Assembly (NCBI GenBank): GCA_002946415.1
Contig: NJPS01000079.1
Span: 992,001-1,056,000 of the forward strand
Length of the DNA stretch: 64,000 nucleotides
Direction: 5' to 3'
Source: Rutstroemia sp. NJR-2017a BVV2
Lineage: Eukaryota > Ascomycota > Leotiomycetes > Helotiales > Rutstroemiaceae
Shown here in pieces: positions 1-12,402 of the stretch. Both the position numbers and the translations under genes were made by a program. How positions within the stretch are numbered: the stretch's first letter is position 1; each line of letters begins with the position of its first letter. The notes below the pieces were generated by a model. The model saw only the letters and a program-made list of their open reading frames with translations, was not told the origin of the DNA and ran no database searches.

Positions 1-3000
1 GCGGCTCAGGTACCTGTTTTGGGCTATTGTTGTTGTTGTGTTGTGGTCTCTGAAGCGGTCGTGAGTGTTGTTACTTACGATGGATTCTGGATACGTGGTG
101 CCACAGGGAGTCGCATTACATAAACTACGAAGGGCTGAATGGACTTTCCTTGATTGTTTATTGACTGTTTTTCGGATATGCGCTGGAAGGATGGGAGGAT
201 TCGGAACCCTTCAATTGTTGTGAGTTGGTTTCTCTCCGTATTGTACGTGTGTTTTGCACACTGTGTGAGGATTGATGATGATGATGATGCAAAATGTGGA
301 CAAGAGAGAGGTCTCACGATGGCCGCCTATTTTCAACGAAAATACCTGCCAATGGTTCCGGACCACTTTGCCTCCTCCATTCGCACCCGAAATCAGGGAA
401 TTGTCGTTTTTGATATGGGGTTCTACGTCTGCCTTGACTGAAGGAGTATTGCAGTCTAGAACTTGTATGTGGCGAGTAACAATGTGGTAGAGGGTTGAAA
501 CCAGTGCAAGAACTCCGTCCGTACGTCGACGGGTTTCCTCCATAGGCCTGGAGTGATCCGCCGGTCTCATAAGCACCCTATCTAGAACCACTTCTCTAAA
601 TTATATAGCTGGCCCTCGATGTACCGGCTTTCGACATCTAGAACCATGGTCGAAACGTGCTCTGGAAATGGACATCATATGGAGGTGCACAAGGAACGGT
701 GGTCCTGCAACAGATCAGAGCTATCGCCATCAACGGGACCGGTTCTGTTATAAGACGAAAGTTCAACGAACTCTTCTCTGCATGTTCCAGAAGAACACCA
801 TTGTTGTGCTCACCATTAAAAGTTGATGATGCGTGGCTGCTTTCCGAGTCGCTGAAATATTTACATCCCACGCGACGACCATCAGGAGTTCCTCTGAAAT
901 GCGGATACTTTAGGATTGCCGAACCAACGACGAACCCAAGGTATTGACTCCTGCCAGTAATAATGATATTCTGCGCTCCACTGGGGTAGCAGGACATCAC
1001 ATAGACATCCCATCTTCGTTCAACAGGAAGCATCTGTCGTTGCATAGAAAGCAGGAGCATTGATTTTTGTGGAGCAATTCGAGCCTGCGGCCAATTACAT
1101 GGTAGGCTGACTGGCTTCCTCTCCTCAATTTGTAGGCCCATGAATGCATTAACATAAAGCCAAAGTGATGTGAAATGATATCGATAGTATCGCTCCACCT
1201 TCTACATCAGACCGTAATTGAGGGGTAATCGAATAGAAAATGATGATGCTCTTTGGCTGAAACCGAGAACCATGATCAAGTCATCTCAGATTGGATGGCG
1301 GGGCAGCCGATATACGGACAGGGAACTCGGACTTCAAGACAAGTCTCTGATACAAATGCTGGGATGATGGCGAATGCTTACCGTTAATACGTCTACTCCC
1401 CAGGTCCCTGAGTAAGGTCATGAGTTCTGCGACCCCATTTGATCACAGCATCCCACGCTGCCCTTGCTTAGTACATGATGCAGATGCACGCACTGCACTG
1501 CACTAGCCCAAGTGAGAATGCTCGCTCACGAAAGGGACAGTACGGGAGATCTGTCGCCAAAGGCGGGACTGATCAGAGAGCGAGAAGGGGAAGTGGGAAT
1601 TCTGAATCATAGCTCTTTCTCCATCCATCGACCTTCCTTGGAAAACAAAACACGAGAGAATGAGTACATTTAGAAACGATGTCTACGAAGTAGTCTGAAG
1701 GATAAGTTTCGGATCTTTCTAGTGTACGAATGACCAACTATCGTTAAAAGCTACCGAGACTAATGCTCCATGTACCTAAGTATATGCACGAGGTTCCAAA
1801 GTAGGTCTGTCTCTCCTTTGGCGATGGAAGTCATAGGAAGAAGAAAGATGGAATTGTGGGATCTGTACGGAGTCCTCATGTACAAGATTGGTCGTTCGCA
1901 TGAGGGAGGGCTTGGAAGTGATAGTTACACGAGCGTATATTTATAAATTCCCGATTCGGCTCAGGAACACATGTAAACGCTGAGCAGCTGCGCGATGGAC
2001 CAAACAGCATCATTAGAAGATGTGCCGGGGCCGCAGCTGCGCAGGTAAAAGTTGGGCCTTTATGCGGGCAATGTTTCATTGGTCCCTATTGCGGGCACAG
2101 GCACAAGCACAAGAGGAAAAGAGGGGAGAGCAGAAAGTCCGAGGGAGGAAGGGAAGGGTGCGTTGACAGTAAATTTGGCTCGCGTCTTTATCCGCCAGAA
2201 GTGCGTTGCCTTGCCTTCTACCGACCTTCTACTAAAGAATCTACAACTTACAACTGTTAGAATGCCCATTGCGGCGGCACTAACATCACCGTCACAGTTG
2301 CATCGGCGGTAAAAGAATGATGATGACCAAAATTCAAGCTCGACCTCCCGTCGTCTGTATCCGAGAAAGACTGAGTGACACTGAAAAATCTAGATAGCGG
2401 TGGGCAACCCCTCCACTTAGGTCGAGTTACCCAAGCGTGCAGCACAGAACGTGGTGGTCTCATGCACTCTGGATCCTCTATGGGCCTCCAGCTATCCAAT
2501 TCTACTGGCTCACACGACACCAATCGAAAGAAGGGTCTTGCGGTCATGTCCTACTTAGCTCCGGAGTTCCCAGCGCTGTTTGTTTACCTGGTTTTTCTCG
2601 TGTGAAGTGAAAAGGGCTCTGAGTAGATGGACTGATTCCTCAGTCGATCGGGAGGTCATGATGGACGAGGATGATGATGATGGGGAGGTGAGTGCTTGCT
2701 GTGTTGTAACGATATAGTGGACTGTCACCCAACACTGTAAATGCCATCATGCTGTATCCCTATCTATATTTGCCAGTCATCGGCAGACAAATACCTGGTT
2801 CTACCGTTCTACCCAGTATTGAGTCTCACCTGTCCCTCTTGCGCAACAACCTAGCTGAATTGTTCTGAACATCTCGAATCCCATTCTACGTTATTTCTCC
2901 AGCTGCCAGCTGCCAGCTTCCATCTGACAAAAATTGCCCTATTCGACGGGTTGGACTCCGCTTCGATTCAATAAATCGATTCCTACCCAGGCCGATGTTG

Positions 3001-5571
3001 GTTTATTCCCAGTGCTGAGCAGAACTTTGCCTTTGCACATTTTATTCCGCTGTGGAGACCTCGGATACCTTCACCTGATATTCTAACTCGACTATTTCAT
3101 CACCAGGAGGCAAGGCTACCTACCACGCCTTACCTACCTATCTCATCCATATTCCATAAGACCAAGCCCAGACCAAGGGCAGGCTTACCTCATATTGATC
3201 TTATCCCCCATCATCGACGCAGCTCCAAGCATACCCATACCAGAAGAGCTCGGCGTTGTATTGTACGCTTCCAACTGTTTCTCCTGTATCAAGCCCATCA
3301 TCACCATAAAGGCGAATCATATTCCTTTACGCACAACTACCATACATTGCCATCAGCAGCTGTTTATCCTTTCAATTCCATCTTCCATTCACGGCAGCGA
3401 GGCTCATTGACTGTTGCCCTGCCCCCTCCCGACTCTGGTGGTTACGAAACTCTGGCATAACCTTACCTTATAGATAGATCAGGAAGTCGAAACATCGCCC
3501 TGCTGGGACCACTGTTTCGATCGAACGGATACTCCCTTCTTTTCAAAGTTCGACTAATCACAAACCGATCAAGGCTGTCTGTCGACTTATTTTTGATTCG
3601 ATTGTCCGCAGCCATTTCTTGGAACAGGCTAAGCATATCCAACGAAAGCTCGATATCTCATTCGCACGTCAGATAGAAGTGGGTTGCCCGACCTTCGCGA
3701 ATCGTCAGGACGACAACCTCACCGCCTCATTAACACAGACAGACACCTTTGACAATCGCCCTATTGATACTCCCGCTTGCTTCGCTTGGTTACTTTTGCT
3801 GTGGTTGCCGGTCCACGGAGCACAATAATACCTTGACTGTCTCGTACATATTTTATGCACCATACGTCCACCAAGCACCATACAGGTAACAGCATACATA
3901 ACTTGGACTTGGGAGTACGACTACGCCGACGAATCCAGACACTAGCTAGGTTATACTCGTACAAGAGGATACGACACGGTACGGTCCCATAGGAGACGAT
4001 CTGATACGTGCAATTCTACCTCTCTTACCGGTACCCAGGAAACGAGAGGAAAGCGGAGTAGTTATCATCACTCTCGAGATATCATTACTCTTACTGGTAG
4101 TAAGGCGGGGACTGCATCAACCCATTCTTCTCTTCTCTACTTCGGATCTCTCACGGATTGGGTGAAGGCATCGTGGACACCAAGGTATACACAGCCGTAT
4201 CCATATATGCTCTCTTGACACCCGTTGGAATCATTCTCCTCTTCTCGGTCCCTTTCTCGCTTTTTGTGTTTACCATTTTACCTCAGTGTAGTTGGTATTT
4301 CACTTAAGACAAACATCATATCACATCACCAGCTGCGAAACCAAGACTAAAAAGCACATCTTCACTTCCTTCCAAATACTCAATTCCAAATCAATTCATT
4401 ATTATTATTGCACTATTACATTATTACATTATTACATTATCCTTATTCTTTCTTTACCAATCTTGATCCAGTCTATTCTTTCGGCGACGACGAGCATCTC
4501 CACAGCCACAATTCTATTCGATTCAATTCAAATCAATCCACTTGATTCAATCCAGTTCAGTTCTATTTCACCTCATTCACCGCACCGCACCGCACGGAAC
4601 GAAAGGGAATTCTATCTGGTGACCCGACTCCCCGAAACGAAACGAAAGGCGAAATACGTTATCTTCTTACCCTTCTCAGATATTCCTTCTTCCTTCTTCC
4701 ATTCCATCCCAATTAATCCTTTTCGACCGTTACACAATTGCCACGAGCTTACGAAGAATTCCTTTTTCTCTCCTGGCCGCTTGGGTACTCGTCTCTGGCT
4801 AAATTCGAAACTGACTGGTTCAAGGCGGATTTTCATTGGATTCTGACTTTTGCTGCGGCTTGCTGAGTCAATTAATTCTTTTCTTCCGACCGACAAAGAA
4901 CACCCGATCATTCAGCGAGAGAGTCTTGGTACCTTTTTTACCTCACAATCACCAATCATTCTCGACCGCGTTCTCGGTCGGTCTTCGAGTAGGGCCCGCA
5001 CGGCTTTTTCTTCGTCCCATCGCTTTGCTCGATTTCCATAGGTTAAGCGGGAAGGGAAATAATCGGCCGTGACCTCATCCAGTCTTCCACTCTCGAAGCT
5101 TGCATTTCCAGGGATTTTCAGGGTTTGGGGAAGATCGGAATATACAACCCATCGATATCCCAGGTCGACATCCCAGATTATCTATACTATCCATTCCTAT
5201 CCCATCCTATCCCCATCCTCTCCTCGACTCATTCCGTCGTCCGAGCCTTACCAATCTTCAATACCGATTGTCGCCATCATACCACGACAATAAGTTCTCC
5301 TGCCATCTCACCACTTTCTACATTCCTCCTTCTTTCATAATTACATTCTTTGCCTACCTTGCTACTGTTTCATCGCATCTCTCTCGTCGCGGCTCATTCA
5401 CTACCGTCTGCAACATCTCGACGATACACCATTACTCGGTCTCATCGTTTGCTTTCGACAATGCAATAGATTAATACAGGAACTCGCACTTAACGAGCAA
5501 CAAACAATTCGCGAACCATCCTTTTTGCCACTTCGATCTAATACCATCGTCTCCTCACATCCACCCACAAC
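1..5571. other. Long gene-free region with CT-rich leader of the J-protein gene
   Basis: No reading frame here has family features or a convincing exon structure; the longest, 186 codons on the minus strand at 638-1198, is within chance expectation. From about 2.8 kb, and strongly from 4.25 kb, the plus strand is rich in C and T with small direct repeats. This is the usual look of promoters and long 5' leaders in filamentous fungi, so I infer that roughly 4.3-5.57 kb belongs to the promoter and leader of the gene starting at 5572. Confidence 0.5.
4415..4440. repeat. Short tandem repeat, 8-bp unit
   Basis: Three copies of ATTACATT plus a partial copy, in the AT/CT-rich leader region upstream of the J-protein gene. 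It is a simple microsatellite with no visible function. Confidence 0.8.
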
Positions 5572-7545
5572 ATGTCTTCTACACGCCTACCTCCCGATCC
5601 TTACAAAATCCTGGGTGTCGATAAAAATGCGGAATTATCTCAGATTCGGTCAGCACATCGAAAGCTTGTGTTACAATGTCATCCAGACAAGGTCCAAGAT
5701 CCTCTGCTGAAGGCACAAAAGGTCAATGAGTTTCAGAAGGTTCAACAAGCTTATGAAATTCTTAGCGATGAGAGGCGAAGGATGGAATATGACAACACTG
5801 TCAAATTACACAAGCTGCGAGAGGAAGTAACCAGGGCTCGAGAGGGGTCTCGCGAAGGTTATGATTTTGATGTTAAGCATGCGGAGCCGAAGATGAGTTC
5901 ATCGTATCCAAAGACGACGAAGCCACCTCGAGAAACTCCAGTATACTCGAAACCGCCGCCACGATCATTTGAGGATTTGTACGAGGAACCGAGGGATCCA
6001 CAGAGACCTGCCTTCAGAAGAGCACAAACCACCGCACGAGATTCAGACAGGAGTGAACGCGAGCGCAGGAGACAAGCTGAAGATGAGGAGAAAGATAGGT
6101 TGAGACAGAAGATGGAGAAGGAGTCGAAACGATCGTCGCATGATCGCAAGAAGACTCGCGAAAAGGACGGACGCGAAAGGAGAAGAGATGAGAAGGTCCA
6201 CTCTCGAACCGCCCCCGCATACGTCGAGGAAGATTCCGAGGAGGAAGAGTACCGTCGAATGCGAACGGATAAGAAGACATCTTCACGGAAAGCAGAGGAG
6301 ACTGTCAGAGCTGAAGCTATGAGGGCCGAAGCAATAAGAGCTGCTGCAGCATCCGAGGCTACCGCAAGAGCAGAACGGGAACAAAGGGAACAAAGGGAGC
6401 GAGAACGTGAACGTGAACGTGAACAACGCGAAAGAGAACGGGAACATGCGGCTGTGCCGAAACTGCCACCAACGATGAATGACAAGTGGACAGATAAGTT
6501 TGATACCGCTGCCCGTTACGTCCAGGCTTCAAAGAGGCAAGGAGAGCCAAAACCAGATTTACCATTTGTTCCGGCTCCTCCAATGCAAAGAGCAGCAACA
6601 TTCGCAGCACCCCAGAATAGTCCTTACAACATTCGCTACGAGACAGTTCGTCCAACTCCGGTCTACGTTGCAGAGAGCGATGACGAAACCCCAAGAAGGT
6701 CATCAGCACCTAGACCGTCTAGACGTCCAACGACCACGACCGAGACTCCAACAAGGAGTAAGGACGCGAAGTCGGGTAGACGTCCTGGCCGCGAACCCTT
6801 CATTGTCGAGCCCCCGTCCCCGCCCCCCGTGAAGCCTACTCTGCAGAAACAATATTCGGAGCCGCCACAACCATTTGCTGGGTCCGGTAGACGAGACCCC
6901 AGTCGTTCTAAGACAGAGTATCCAAGAGAGAAGCCGATACCTATACCCAAGCTGGATCGTGCGCAGACTTTTACACATGGATACACAAAGGATGGTCGAG
7001 ATAGAAGTCGAGCTTATCCCATGGATCCAGAGTCCGAGTCTGAATCAGCATCGGATTCTGAATCGCCTTCACCGGCCTTTGCTCAACCGGGTCGATCTAC
7101 GCATTACGTCGTCAATGGAGGCAAGACGGAGTTGAAGGGCTCAACATATCGTTCTGAACCTCGATCCGATCCTCGCGATGATATCTACGGGAAACGAAAT
7201 CGAAGTCCATCACCATCACGTCGAAGTCGTCCACCTTTAGCCAGAAATGGCGGAAGCAGTCAGCGTCAGGCGCGTTCTCAATCACGAGGTTATTATCCCA
7301 CATCAGCGCCTGAGCCGCCGGAGCCCATCGTACTTACTGCCCAGCCCAAACCTTCTCGCGAAGCTCCTCGAAATGCCAGTCGCGGCGGGCCATACAATGT
7401 AACGTATGCCAATGCAATCACACCCGAAAAGGTTGTTTATTCTTCGAACACACCGTACAATACTGAGCGTAGAGCTCCTGAATCGGGTCAGCGCGACTAT
7501 CCCAACTACATACCTCATCGTAGTAGGCCAGAAGTCTATGCATGA
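5572..7545 (+). CDS. J-domain (DnaJ/Hsp40) protein with long Arg-rich disordered tail
   Basis: A single uninterrupted exon of 657 codons. Residues about 9-75 are a J-domain: Tyr-Lys-Ile-Leu-Gly-Val opens helix I, the HPD motif that triggers Hsp70 ATPase is at residues 37-39, and Tyr-Glu-Ile-Leu-Ser-Asp closes the domain. The rest has no Gly/Phe region, zinc finger or client-binding C-domain, so it is a class C J-protein. The tail is Arg/Glu/Lys-rich; residues about 230-300 are a charged probable coiled coil of repeated Arg-Glu, and the remainder is Pro/Ser/Arg-rich with many Ser-Pro sites and two related motifs (SPYNIRYETV and GPYNVTYANA). The family role is to recruit Hsp70. The tail may target nuclear or RNA-processing partners, which is inference. 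The start has a good context (ACAACATGTC) and the J-domain begins right after it. Confidence 0.92.
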   Translation: MSSTRLPPDPYKILGVDKNAELSQIRSAHRKLVLQCHPDKVQDPLLKAQKVNEFQKVQQAYEILSDERRRMEYDNTVKLHKLREEVTRAREGSREGYDFDVKHAEPKMSSSYPKTTKPPRETPVYSKPPPRSFEDLYEEPRDPQRPAFRRAQTTARDSDRSERERRRQAEDEEKDRLRQKMEKESKRSSHDRKKTREKDGRERRRDEKVHSRTAPAYVEEDSEEEEYRRMRTDKKTSSRKAEETVRAEAMRAEAIRAAAASEATARAEREQREQREREREREREQREREREHAAVPKLPPTMNDKWTDKFDTAARYVQASKRQGEPKPDLPFVPAPPMQRAATFAAPQNSPYNIRYETVRPTPVYVAESDDETPRRSSAPRPSRRPTTTTETPTRSKDAKSGRRPGREPFIVEPPSPPPVKPTLQKQYSEPPQPFAGSGRRDPSRSKTEYPREKPIPIPKLDRAQTFTHGYTKDGRDRSRAYPMDPESESESASDSESPSPAFAQPGRSTHYVVNGGKTELKGSTYRSEPRSDPRDDIYGKRNRSPSPSRRSRPPLARNGGSSQRQARSQSRGYYPTSAPEPPEPIVLTAQPKPSREAPRNASRGGPYNVTYANAITPEKVVYSSNTPYNTERRAPESGQRDYPNYIPHRSRPEVYA

Positions 7546-9215
7546 TAAGAATTTTCTCCACTTATTTTCCGTTCTACCTTTTGCTACATACGATTACACT
7601 TCTTGTACCGACACCGACTTTTTCAGCCAGTATACACCTTTTTTGATACAGTAACGACAGCACTTTTATGATTCCCCACTTTTCCTTTTCGCAGGCTTTT
7701 TTTTTTCATCGCAATTTTTCTCTTTACCTTGCGGAGATAGCGCGCACCAAATTCGAGGACGGTTCATTAGCAGTCAAGTTGAGATGACGAAGATGAGAGA
7801 AGATATTGAAATTGTCTATCACATTTTCTTTTTTTGCTCTGCAAAATAAATAAGATAACACCAAAAAATTTCTCTTCGCTCTTCTCTCGCTTTATTTTCT
7901 CTTCTCAGTCAGTCTGCTACGGGCAATATCGCTATTTGGTCAGTCATTATCAACGTTTTTGTAGTTTTATGGACTTGGGAGGATGGGGCGATTGGTTTGG
8001 GAGGGGAGCTTTGGGTTTGGATTGAATAGGCTGGGTTTCTTTTTTTTTCTCCCACATACGTTCGTTTATTGTTGCGGTTGCTGTTAGGCATACCCTCTTC
8101 ACTCATTTTTCATCCATGAGTGGAGGATAACGACGGAGGTGGAAGGTTCTGTGAGATTTGAAGATCAAGATGATGGATTGATGGCTCTTTTACATATGGG
8201 AATGGCACATGGGATGGGGATGGGACTGGACTTGATATGATGAATGAGACGAAATTGCAGCATTTGTTTGCGAGCATATAACTATGGATCGGATTGGGAC
8301 TTGGACTGGTAGGGAGCATTACGGTTCGGTAGCGTTGGGATTACCCTTTTTGATCTGCTCTCTTCCGGTCTGATATGACCGGAGTTGAATGCTATCAGTA
8401 TGATGAATATGGCACAGGATTTAAGATCATAAATAAAATATAGCCTGGACTTAAGATCACACCAGATGAGTTATGATTGATATTGAAGGGAATGAAATCG
8501 GATTAAAAGGGGTACTTTTTACTGTCTATATGCATATTGGTGAAGTGCTTGTGAAGATATTTCTTCATTCATGTCCATGATTCCATGTCCATCTAAATGC
8601 CGACGTCTGCTTTCGTTACTTTAACCTTATTTCGCTAGACCGAAATTCCCACTCTTGGTGAATATCACAGCCTCCCTCATACACTACTCATGAAACTCTA
8701 CCTCGCACCAATCTGCTATACTTGATATGGGGGCTCCATGTGTTGTTATTTATCGCGCGCCACGTTTTACGGTGCTGCTTCAGGAATCTATCCCCTTTTT
8801 TTGCCGCATCCCTACGTACTGCTGTGGGAAAATCCAAAACATACCCGCCCCCAATTCAGCTTGTACGTAGAAATAGCTAGTCTGGTTCCTACCACAAGCG
8901 TGAATCCTTCCGACGGCGCTCGTTTGAACGCTTTCGCCGTCCAATCTCGTTTGGCAATGGGGCAAGCACCATATTACCGCTCGCATATGAGCCATAGAGA
9001 TGAGTTCAGTGGACCATGGGCATCTTTCGCGATGGGATTATGGATCCTATGGACTTGGCGGTCAGCCCTAAACGGGAGCGGCCAGGATGCCTCTGCCCTG
9101 TGCTCAACACGTAAAAGAGATACTTCGCCAGGTGTTGTTGTGTCAGTCTGAATGATTGTTACCTTTTATTTTTGTTGCTCACTTGGCCCGCCACAAATGC
9201 TGCCGTTTGCGTACA
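7546..9215. other. Intergenic region between J-protein and lectin-like genes
   Basis: The first few hundred bases are T-rich and probably form the 3' UTR of the J-protein gene. The rest should contain the promoter of the lectin-like gene. A 137-codon frame at 8738-9151 has no family features and is not taken as a gene. Confidence 0.6.
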
Positions 9216-10831
9216 ATGGCATCCCATAGCGAGGCGTATAGCGATTTGGAGGTCTTTCGGCGTGAGACTTACGATAATGGAAAGCAGATTGTTCCTGAGA
9301 ATGGGAAAATTGTCGGGGGGATCCCCAAGGGTCATGATGGGATTGAGATTGCGTCGACGCAGGTGCTGTCTTATTCGCCTAACCCAGGCCACAACAACGT
9401 CGATTCGTCTTTGATTCCGCCGTTTGAGGAAAAGAGAAAGAGAGGGTGTCTGGGCTCGCTTTCAAAGCGCACGAAATGGTTAATTGCTGGAGGTATCGCG
9501 CTTGCAATCATAGTAGTTGCTGCGTCCGTCGGCGGGGCCCTGGCCGCTGTGAAGCATTCCTCTACACATTCTGTGCCGCAGTCCACTGCCACTGAAGCTT
9601 CCGCCTCCGCATCGCCGTCCGCGTCCGCTTCCGCGCGGACAACAACGAGCACACCTGCATCTGCATCACAAACCGCGGGTCCGCTCCCTACACGTGGTCT
9701 AGCCGCGGTATCTTACCCGTCTGGCTCGAGCAATACTACGCATCTCTTCTACCAAGACAGCTCGGGCGAGCTGATAGAGAGTATAAGTTCATCTGATAAT
9801 GGATCATGGACAACTAATAGCTTGGGTGTTAAAGCCAACAACGGCTCAGCTCTCGCCGCTGCCGTGACTAGGCCTGGTCTGGATCCTCTGGTACAACTCC
9901 CTCGATCTTCTTATCCAATATGTTATCCATACCCCATCAACCCAAGCTAACCCCTTCTCAGGCCATAAACCTCTTCTACATCGACACCTCCCACACTCTC
10001 CAAAATCTCGTCTTCAGCTCCTCCAGCTCCAGCTGGTCTCCCGGAAACATCTCCGCTCAAAACATCAACGTCTACGCCTCCTCTAACCTCGCCGCGCTAG
10101 CCAATCCCTGCGTACCTTGCACATACACGACCATTGTCGCGTACCAAGACACGCAGGGCTTCATCAGCATCGCGAACCAAACGGAGCTGGATGGTCAGTG
10201 GGAGACAAGCGAGCTGTCGGGCCAGTCGCTGGGAGTGAGCTTTTCGCTGCAGAATAATACGGATCCGTCAAATATAGGCATTCGCGCCAATCTTTGGTAT
10301 CAGGATAGTAATGGGTGGATGTTGTATCTTTTCTGGCATCCAGGTTTGTCTTCCTTTCTGAATTCCATCTCCTCATCCTCTTTTCCCAACATCCCCTCTC
10401 ATCACAAGCCCACACAACCAAAAACTAACATCAACCCCCCCCCAGATACCGGCTGGTCCAACGGCAACCCCCCACAATACTCAACTTTCCAGTCCGGCAC
10501 CACCATCGCAGCCGGCGCCGCAAAACAGGTCGCGCAGTCGGGCAGCCAGCTGTGGATTAATCTCCTGAGTCTCGAGGACCAGGGCATACGCGTCGATACG
10601 TGGAGCGGGAATACGAAGGGCTGGCTGGTGGATGGCGGCAAGCCCGGGGTGATGCAGAATGTGAGTACGAGTGGGGGGAGGGGGAAGGAGTTTGGGGCGT
10701 TGGCGACGACGGTGGCGGGAGAGGTGTTTGCTTTTGTGAGAGAGGAGGGGGAGGAGACGAGGGTGGAGGGGTGGGTTATGGATGGGGATTTAATTACGTG
10801 GAGGGAGAGGGTGGGGGTGGGATTGAGTTGA
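9216..10831 (+). CDS. Membrane-anchored fucose-lectin-like beta-propeller protein
   Basis: Three exons: 9216-9890, 9962-10343 and 10446-10831 (480 aa). Intron 1 ends in a CTAAC branch region and TCAG and is phase 0. Intron 2 is 102 nt, a multiple of three with no stop, so unspliced RNA would stay in frame. Order: a cytosolic N-terminus of about 85 residues; a basic stop (KRKRG, KRTK); one membrane helix at about 88-111; a Ser/Ala/Thr-rich stalk to about 165; then repeated blades with the pattern hydrophobic-Phe/Tyr-Tyr-Gln-Asp, such as LFYQDSSGEL and LWYQDSNGWM, and Trp-containing turns. This blade pattern matches the fungal fucose-specific lectin (AAL-like) fold. The predicted topology, type II with the propeller outside, suggests a cell-surface glycan binder. 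I cannot tell from sequence alone whether the sugar-binding Arg/Glu/Trp set is complete. Confidence 0.82.
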
Positions 10832-12402
10832 GGGGGTGGGATGGGGCTGGGGTGAGGTGGTGGGGAATGGATCTCCTGTCCAGGGGGCGGGAGAGGGGAA
10901 GGCCTGATTGTGGGATGTGTATGATTGGTTAATGGTGTGTTTATTGGCATAGCGATGGAGCAGTGGTTCTCCGAGTACATATATTACAAAATAGCATGAT
11001 AGCGAATAGCAATTAATAATACTTTGTCTACTAACTATCTTATATCCAACACATTTCATTGACAGTGGGACTTAGTATACGATCAGTATTACGGTGGCTG
11101 AAATCGAGGTTCATACATCTATATATGGATGCAGGCATTCGATATCATATCCATTTATAGGTGTGCGCCAAGATTGGTGATGTGGAGGATATACTGAAAT
11201 GCTGAGATTTTTGATGGAATGCCCGATCGAATGGAAGTTGCCCAATTGAGGAAGGAAATTCAACTACTTGTTAGTTCTCTACTAGTAGCCTTTAGCTGGT
11301 TGCCTTTTACAATGCCAATGTTTCTTAAGTGAGAAAGTAGTCAGGTAGGGGGGGGTTCTTTCTCTATAGTCTGCGACCCTACCCAGCGAATAGGGTACCA
11401 GCCGGGTTGGAATATATGCTAATGGGTTCCTCTTGGGTAGCTTGAGGGAGATGTTTACAATATATCAATCCTGCTTAAGTTAACGAATTGGTTGAAGAGC
11501 TGGAACACCTACATATACGTACCTATTTCGCAGCCTAGCGATCACTTTTCTAAATCTATTCTAGAATTTCAACTCACAAGGGAATACGAAAAGTACAAAA
11601 ACAAATCTGAATACTTCTTTTGAGTTTGTAAAGAATATGAACATCTCCGTGGTAGGTTTGATTCCCTAAAACATAATATGATCGAGCAAGAACTTTAGAG
11701 TATCGGGTACAGACTTGTATTACTCCTCACAAAATGATCAGTCATATGGATAGCCATGTGAGATATATCCCAGCATCCCAGAGAATACCTTATACTTATG
11801 CAGATTTCATTCTGTTTGCCGATCTGAAGATCTTATACCTATATCCAAAACACTTGTAGTACTCCAAGAACATCATGCAGACTAGATGTAGCATCAGCCT
11901 TTTGACCATAATATCAAATGGTCGAAAGCAATCTCTACAAACTTTTTGTAGAGATTGCTTGAATGTTTGTGGTAGTACAAGAACAAGGGTAAATAATCAT
12001 AGATACGATAGGAAGTATTGCTTTTTCTTAAATAAAGACCCATTTGCTCAGGATAATTTGTGCTCCTCATCAGGGGCAAATACTATGCTAGTACTAAAGA
12101 CTGAGCTATGTCTCACTTGTTGTTCCTGATCTCTGACTTCTACTATTACAGAACTTATGATAGGAACGAATGAAAAGATGTTAGAGACGAATCGAAAGGT
12201 CTTAGGGATGATTAAAAAGGTAACCGGCCCCCCGTTGATTCATCACTGGACTGAAATCTAACGCAATACACAAAAGATATTCACGAACTATTTCTCATCC
12301 ACAAGAAAAGTGTCCATCCCCGCACAATTCCCTCCTCGCCTTCACTATTCCAAGTCAACACCAAGTCATCCTCCCTCCTCTTCCTCCCCTCCATCCCTCA
12401 AC
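10832..12402. other. AT-rich intergenic region
   Basis: No supported gene. The stretch 10.98-12.25 kb is clearly richer in A and T than the flanking genes and holds the perfect inverted repeat listed separately. It could be a degraded, RIP-mutated repeat, but I recognise no transposase fragment. Confidence 0.6.
11926..11960. repeat. Perfect 16-bp inverted repeat with 3-nt loop
   Basis: The left arm AAGCAATCTCTACAAA (11926-11941) is followed by the loop CTT and an exactly complementary right arm (11945-11960). Either strand could form a strong hairpin. It lies in AT-rich DNA away from any coding exon. Confidence 0.95.

Noticed and set aside
638..1198. 186-codon minus-strand frame
   Set aside because: A random 64-kb sequence is expected to contain about one frame this long. 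The composition is ordinary, there are no motifs and no intron-linked neighbours.
5859..6485. 208-codon Ser/Arg-rich minus-strand frame opposite the J-protein
   Set aside because: It is the antisense of the Arg/Glu-rich tail (Arg and Glu codons read as Ser/Leu/Arg on the other strand), not an independent gene.
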